Shown here piece by piece: positions 57,541-64,000 of a stretch of DNA of 64,000 nucleotides. The stretch is from Limnoperna fortunei. Its lineage: Eukaryota; Mollusca; Bivalvia; Mytilida; Modiolidae. The translations under genes were made by a program, and so were the position numbers. Below the pieces are notes generated by a model. It saw only the letters and a program-made list of their open reading frames with translations. It searched no databases and was not told the origin of the DNA. Each line of letters begins with the position of its first letter. The first letter of the stretch is position 1. The stretch is taken from positions 49,401,346-49,465,345 of the forward strand of contig OX104125.1 in assembly GCA_944474755.1 (NCBI GenBank). Direction: 5' to 3'.

Positions 57541-59459
57541 TCATAATATGTTTGAGAATGCGTTAACATAAAATTTTCATCAAAATAATTTTGATTTGCA
57601 ATAATTATTTGTACTGATAACTCTTGAAGAAAGAAATCTAAAAATGACAGTGTAGTACAACATATTTTATATCTTTGGTTCGACATATGTCCACGTCTAC
57701 ACGAAGCTATGGTATATTAGTACTTACTCCGAATGCATTCAAAACGAATGCTGCTTACAAAATCATAAGTATTTGATTCACATAACTAGACAGCTATGTA
57801 AGGCAACAACGACTTATACCAAAATGTAACTGTGAAAGTCCTTTTCATGTCATGTAAGGATTCTCTAGTATTATATTGTTTTCCTCCACTCCTCAGTTAA
57901 AAGTTTTTTTTCCGGTAAACATCAATCGTTACTTGCGTAAGTATTTCCATTTAATAATACGGTATTATTTTGATATATACCATTAGGAAACATACATTGA
58001 CGAACGGAATGCTAAACCATGAAGAAATCTTATATTTCAGAAAATGTCTCATTGAGAAACACGAAACCTACGATTCATAAGAAAACTGTATCAAACAAAA
58101 CTGCAACAATGTAAACAAGAAAAATAGCAAAGAAAACCGACCGAACAACAAGAGCCAAAAGACAAGGGACAGTTACAAATCCGGATATAGACAAAACGCA
58201 ACACAAAAACCAAAAACACAAAAAACAGAAAGAGAGTAACCCGAACCCAATAAAAACCATGGGTGCACTCAGGTGCTCCGGACGAGTAAGCAGTGCCTGC
58301 CTCTTATTAGACACCCGTCGAGTTACTCATTGTCATGTATAAGTCTGTAAAACGTCAGAACGTTTTAAGAATGGATTTTGTTACGACACTCCGTTTGTGT
58401 TGACATATTTTGTCTCACAGACATTTTATCCATTTCCAGAGTATCTTGTATTTGTCAAAAGTCCATATCTCATATATTTGTTCGTTGCGTAAGTCAAACT
58501 ATGATGTAAGTGTCGTATTTTGACTTAAAGCCTGCGAAACAATTTTGTTCACTACTAATACAAAGAGTGTTTCATCAGTCGTATCAGACAAACTTTGATT
58601 GAGATCATGAAAGAATTATTCTGTCTATGGCAGATAAAACATGTCCATGATACATTTTAGACGTTTGCTGTCAATGACCGTTGACATTACTCCTCTTTTA
58701 ATATTTGTCAGCAAAACGAAATTTTAAATGTTTGAAAGATTTTTTTTATTTATTTACCCGTTAATTTAAGCCGGAAGTGTTATGGAGCGATTGTGATCGG
58801 TCCGATGAATTTATAACATGTCCCATATCCAACGATTGGAATTTATGTTCTTATTGACTGATTGCTAACGGATGCTTGGTTGCTGACTGAGCACATTTGC
58901 TGCTGTGTCTTTAACCTAAGATCCTCTAATTATTATACAATGTACTATCATAAAGTTGATATTTTAAGGGATAAGTAAGCGCTTTAGTTTGATGAATACC
59001 TGGTTTAACCTCAAGTTTAATACAAGTGTATTTGTCATTAATGTTTACTTTGTATGCCTTTATGAGTCTATGTCTTTGTAATTTGCTTGTAACTTGTTGT
59101 ATGTGTTTGTATACACAGTTTATCCTTATCATCCATATTGCAGGACAAAGGGACAGAGGAAAAATTCAGCATGAAATCGTTTTAAGACCTTACGTTCCAG
59201 AAGGAACCACACAATGTCTTTAGCAATCTAGTGATACAAGTATAAAGTTTTGTCAAACGACTTGAATGTAAAATATAAATTAAGTTTTGTGAAAAGAACC
59301 ATTTAGTATTTATATCATGGAAAACCGTTATTAGCACTTACCTATTGACATAATGCATAGAAAAGTTCCGTCTTAATTACGTCAAATTTTATTTTGATAT
59401 CTGACAATACGATAGCACGTGCTTTGGATATCCGTTTGTTTATTTTAATTAGTAAAATA
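57533..59459. repeat. Paralogous block X1, copy C
   Basis: Matches B 18464-19740 apart from the retroelement end at 58122-58335. Shared landmarks: AAAGAGTCATAATATGTTTG and CGACTTATACCAAAAT. The frame 59026-59223 is partly conserved with B but unrecognised. Confidence 0.75.
58122..58335 (-). mobile_element. Retroelement 3' end, minus, with empty site in B
   Basis: Minus frame 58075-58314: 'ALLTRPEHLSAPMVFIGFG' followed by a hydrophobic tail, the C-terminus of the reverse-transcriptase element (about 90% like 26737-26945 by eye). B reads straight across (GTAAACAAGTCATTTAAAG at about 19067), so this is a 5'-truncated insertion of about 210 bases after the B/C duplication. The target duplication could not be fixed. 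Confidence 0.78.
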
Positions 59460-60954
59460 TCGGTCACACCATTTTAAGCTCTGCCCTCTTGTTGGTCATC
59501 AGTTGTTAATAGGTGGAATCAACAGTCTTGTAGGTGTTGCAAGTAATTTATAGCACAACCTTCTTCGTAAGACAAGTGCACATTTTCACGCTTCTCATTC
59601 AAAAATGTATTTGTCTAATATGGTCTGTACAAATATAATTTGAAAAAACATTATATGATCAAAATATTTAGTCCTCGTAAAATTCAAATCCTGTTCAATC
59701 TGCTTAAGGTGTGAAAGAGTAAGCTAGGTGTACATATGTTTTATTTTGTTGGTGACCGTGTTTATACATTTTTCATGTGTATCACCATAAACAAATTCTT
59801 TGCTATTTAAAAGAAGAATCGTCTTTTGCGTTCTTTCGTTAGTTGACCTTATTATAACCCGTATGTTACTAGAGTGTTATATAAACAATGTGTTTCGTTT
59901 TGTAAATTTGAAAGTTTATTCTTTGTTCTGATAGACGGTTTTAAAAGACAATGAGTTTTAAAGCAGAAACATATACATTTGTTTTAAAGTACAGTGATTA
60001 TAAGTTATGATACACAATGCATTGATTTATTAAAGTTGATACAAATTATTCACAACAAATAAGCTGCAGACATACTAGTAAGACACTGAATAGTCCAAAC
60101 AACTGATAAATAGTGTTGTTGAATATTAGAATCGCGACATTTCAATGAAATTTTAAGTCTACAAAATACACACAACAAAACATGATAAAGGTAGATGCCT
60201 TGTCTTGAGGGCTGTTAGTCACGAGCCCAGTAGTCACACGTCCGATGCTGACAGAACTATCATCGATTCTTTCAATGATACAGTCATTGTCTATCTTTCG
60301 GAAAATATTTAAATTCTAAGGATTTTCTAATTTCAGGGTGTACAGTCTTAACCGGATTTGAATTGAATTTTAACTATAAATCATACAACATCTTAATCGT
60401 TTGAATTTTAATTTTTTGGATTTGGCGCAACTGATTAGACTTGATTAAACGAAATGCTTGCCTGGCATGGTAAATTCTGTTAACCTTTGTTAATCTTTAA
60501 TAACATATGTAAATGACATCAGTAAAATATGGAAAAAAAACATCAAACTGCTTTCTTATTTTTGAGTACAATAAAAGGGTTTCAATGGTCGACTCACATT
60601 AAAACCAAGGTGTAAATTAGCATATGTTATATATCCTACAGTCATCAAGACAGGAGTCTGATGGGGCATTCAATGTAATTATATTTGAATTATTTAAGAA
60701 GACTATCAAAGATACTCTCCAGATACGGATTATGTGTTTCGTTGTGTATTTGTTGCAACACTTCGCAGTGTCTGGACAGGTCTGAACAACTGCAGCATAG
60801 ATGTATTGTTTCTTCTACTGATGTTTGCCCTATTATTCATGAGCTTCTGTTGGCGATTGTTTGACGAATCTACTCGCAATGTGTGGGCGCATGACAAATG
60901 ACTAACACATGTATTAAGTTTTCCCGAGCGTTGATACTATTTTTTATCATAGTT
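59460..60954. repeat. Paralogous block X2, copy C
   Basis: Collinear with A 1-1497. It stops at TTTTTTATCATAG, where A continues into the rest of X2 and X3. Confidence 0.8.
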
Positions 60955-61035
60955 ACTCTCTTTGTGTTTTGTGTTTGTTGTTTCTGTGTTGCGCTGTACA
61001 TGACTATCTTTATCCATATTTGTGAGCAACTGTGA
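60951..61035 (+). mobile_element. Retroelement 3' tail remnant at the C junction
   Basis: TTACTCTCTTTGTGTTTTGTG through TTTATCCATATTTGTGAGCA matches A 6257-6335, the end of the A retroelement remnant. In C nothing of the remnant's earlier part is present. Confidence 0.65.
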
Positions 61036-62640
61036 CGACGTTACATGTCTATCTTTTTTATGATGACCTCTTTTCATCATTTTACACTTGTACACCCGGA
61101 TTACTCCGTTACATACGTTATAACAAGGGTGTATGGAAATGGTATCACCTGTAAGTACTTTCAGGTGGTATGATTTCCATACACCCGGCAATAACGTATA
61201 TAACTGATATAAATAATAATGTTTATGGCTTAGATATTCAAAACTAAATTAATATAATGCAGTGTTAATATTTTTAGTGAAAACGTAGAATATAAAAAAC
61301 TTATTATAATTAGATCATTTATTAGCACCATTACAAAAAAATGTGAATGAACATTACATGTTATATTTTTACTAGTTACTTGCCCAGACAGTATTATACA
61401 ACTTATTTACACCTCCTCACCAACTAAATTTGAAAAGTAAGTTATGCGTTACCTGTACAACTAATACTAACGTATTCAATAATTGTGACAAAATCATGCT
61501 TGATTAAGGACAGTTACTTCACATTGATGCCGTTTGTTAAATAATAATATTACAATTCCTTTAGACATATTGTGTTTGCCTCGTCGTGGCTAGTCTAAAA
61601 ATAATCGCACAACGAGTCTCCTGTTATGTTTGTCTGTCCTGCAACCTTGTAAAAAATGTAGTTGCAGTTGACGAAGAAGTTAAATATAATAAAATAAATG
61701 CTTTTATATGTGTATAAAGAAAAACAAGAACCAACAAGCTAGTTAACCGATATACAGGGATTTACAATTAAAACAGCAGACCAAACGATTCATTAAAAAC
61801 TAATGATTGATTGATGTATTGATTGACTTATTGATTGACCACTTCAGAAAAACTGTATACTATACTATTTTACTTTGTATTTGATATGCAGATGCTTTTA
61901 GTTTATGTGTTTTTCGTTGTTTGTTTGTTAGATTGTTAGTATGTGTTCCTCTAGTGCATGTGTCTATATTTATTCCGTTGCGCATACAATTTATCGTTGA
62001 CTTCGTTTTATAAAAGTTTAAAAATCTATGTATATAAGAACACTTGAGTTACATCAAATTTTATGTTTGACGAAATTTAAAAGGATTCGATTTTTTATAA
62101 CACTTAAAGGAACTAGGTTGGTGTAAACGCGCGTCTCGTCTAACTAAAACTCATCATTGGCGATGAAACCTACACAAATTTAAAATCCAAATGATTAAGA
62201 TGTTGTAGCGCTTTAATCACACAGATTCTAAGATCTTATACCAAACCTCATCACAGCGACCGTAGTAGGTAACCTGTTTGGAGAGTGTTATTATCCCTGA
62301 ATGATAAAATTGAATTCTTTACATTTATAAATATGTCTATTATAGCTGCTGCAAAAAACAAAGTTCTCCGTGTGTTCAGAATTCTACACATTTTTCAAAT
62401 GGCAGTCAAAATTGTGATCCCATCAGTACCTTTCTTTCTGTGATTTTTTATTGATTCCTGTCGCATATTTAGCGACATATTACTTCTCGGACCTTGAACA
62501 AACAAGCAATTATTCAATGCGCAGGTATGTCGCATCAAAGAAGTAAACTTGTTTAACCGTTGTTATTTAAAGCAAAATAACGTACTCTGTTGCGTAGAAA
62601 TATTATCAAATATATAAATGCAACAAAAATTAGTAAGTAC
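61035..62640. repeat. Paralogous block X6, copy C, with a tight foldback
   Basis: Matches A 6357-7970. The foldback at about 61117-61197 pairs GGGTGTATGGAAATGGTATC with its near-complement GGTATGATTTCCATACACCC. The short minus frame 60937-61191 runs across it. No gene. Confidence 0.75.
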
Positions 62641-63567
62641 TATGGCAGATGCGCGTAAATCTAGTTAAGAGGGAAAGGCGGATCTCACACCACAAATATT
62701 GGCAAGACATTACGACAAATAATTTGATATTACAATATTACCGAACACTGATAAATATAATATTTTATATACAGATTGCTATGCATTTAGCAACACATTT
62801 GCATTTTAGCACATCATCGATTTTGGTTTATACCCCAGCTTTATAATATGAGTACATTGATTTTATTGCATTAACAAACATAACTTATGACAAAACCTTT
62901 AACACTCAATTGTTTAATTCTATATGAGTACTATTTGTATAAATATGTCAGCAGAAAATACAAAGGAAACCGACCGAACAACAAGAATGTCTAGGGACGA
63001 CTACCCTTTGCGGATATAAAAAACATAAACCACAAGAAAAAAACAAAAAGTAGACAGAGAGAAAGTGAGTAATCATAACATGATATAAGACATTAATAAC
63101 TACACAAAGAAATAGAGATTGTGCAATATTTTAAGCATTATGTTCTTGGAACACTTTGCTTCCGACATATTATCCGACACATAAACAATGTAGAAAAGTT
63201 ATGCTCGACATGTTGGCCTTTATAGATACAAGTGTCACACATTCGAATCCTATCATGTCAGAAAATAGAGTTTAATAGATTTACCCCTATGACGTGGAGA
63301 GTACAAATAAACTTTAGTTTTACCGACAAACTAAGAATTATGTTTTCATCCTGCACTTCCAAAATACAACTTATAATATCGACAGACACGAGAAAAGAGT
63401 GCACTTCCAGCAGATTTTCGCCGCATATTCCAGTAATAGCTTGACATCACAAACACATATTTTATTCGACATGTAAATCAGTCAGAATAATAATAAATGT
63501 CGTTGAAAGGGAGGACAATGATACCATAGAGTTTTACTCGTAGTTACAAAGAAAGCTAAAAAATGTA
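62640..63567. repeat. Paralogous block X7, copy C, with an empty TA site
   Basis: Matches A 7970-9034. Truncated retroelement 3' end (minus) at about 62957-63075 (GGAAACCGACCGAACAACAAG). The block ends at the uninterrupted target site of the family 1 element (TA at 63566-63567). The frames 62649-62846 and 63232-63444 have partial counterparts in A (7973-8224, 8649-8858) but differ by indels. Confidence 0.75.
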
Positions 63568-64000
63568 TTCGTCTACCTTTATTGTACAGAATATTGCACC
63601 AATTGCAGGATAAAATAATAATATAGTCCTTCAATTTCTAACGGTCAGGTATGCAAACCGTCCCAGCAGTTCTAACGTACATCAATCTTGATAGATTATC
63701 TCTCACACAGATAGCAGGTGACGTATGTATGGTCTCGAGTTTGTAAACCCACACACATTTTACCGTGCACATCTGTGCTAAAAATATTTTAAAACACAGA
63801 TTCTGTATCTTGTACTGTATGACTGTGCATTGTAGCAATTGCTTCCCTAAACATCCTTCCTGTTCAATGAAACTTGTACTAATGGAACGAAAGAAAGTCT
63901 TGCTCGATGCAAGTTTATAGATATACGTGTATTTTATTTTAAATAACGCAAATTTAATGCTTTTTTCATGACACTTTTTAATTTTTATACATGGTGTAAC
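63568..64000. repeat. Paralogous block X8, copy C, cut by the window end
   Basis: Matches A 11561-11975 (TCTCGAGTTTGTAAACCCACAC; AATGGAACGAAAGAAAGTCTT). The minus frame 63638-63838 is not a recognised gene. Confidence 0.7.

Noticed and set aside
58075..58314. A small membrane protein (hydrophobic 79-codon minus frame)
   Set aside because: It matches the C-terminal tail of the reverse-transcriptase element and has an empty site in copy B; it is a truncated insertion.

Overview
The window is a strongly AT-rich stretch of an animal nuclear genome and I found no intact host gene in it. It is most likely from a bivalve mollusc. The basis is recognition from memory, not a search: a tRNA-derived SINE with a 'GGTACTCCGGCTTCCTCC ... 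GCTGAAAGTGGCG' body, a dispersed repeat ending in (CAAT)n, and a reverse-transcriptase-like protein, all of which I associate with mussels and their relatives. Every open frame is short. The only ones that read as real protein are decayed pieces of that reverse-transcriptase element. The window is best read as a repeat graveyard with several nested, datable insertions.

Layout. Large paralogous blocks recur in the same order. Copy A is 1-9034 plus 11559-about 12150, copy B is about 18440-29840 and copy C is about 57530-64000. Partial copies lie at 34095-34575, 38390-38900, 46050-46760, 47240-47470 and 51640-52530. Because these copies are alignable, several insertions have an empty counterpart inside the same window: a SINE at 5008-5193 (empty in B), a 2.5-kb TIR element at 9035-11558 (empty in C), a retroelement copy at about 26737-27760 (empty in A), a retroelement 3' end at about 58122-58335 (empty in B), and a SINE at 16556-16795 (empty in a second copy of its host element).

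DNA-transposon-like elements. Family 1 (9035-11558, with a solo end at 47570-47845) has TIRs of the form CASTTRGGTGCAG, a TA target duplication, arrays of GACA/TGTC motifs near both ends, and a 52-bp minisatellite core. Family 2 (14675-18163, 42994-45243, fragment 50589-51167) has TIRs starting CAGTACTTG, a TA target duplication and GTCAG/CTGAC foldback arrays. It carries a SINE and a (CAAT)n repeat as passengers that were copied with it. A much larger foldback occupies about 48070-55670: arms of roughly 2 kb, in inverted orientation, enclose about 3.4 kb of unrelated repeats. A smaller inverted pair lies at about 30990-31180 and 33885-34085. A 455-bp MITE at 56427-56881 sits inside a 50-bp minisatellite.

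Retroelements and satellites. Reverse-transcriptase-like remnants occur at 5260-6350, 26737-27760, 29100-29840, 34600-35010, 35050-35640, 39735-39925 and 46885-47010, with isolated 3' ends elsewhere. All are broken, and no transposase or other mobility protein was found, so the TIR elements must depend on proteins encoded elsewhere if they are mobile at all. Minisatellites of 52, 28 and 50 bp occupy 9410-10680 and 21760-22665, 42085-42900 and 45250-45830, and 53090-53775 and 56210-57540. The remaining stretches are AT-rich sequence in which I recognise nothing.
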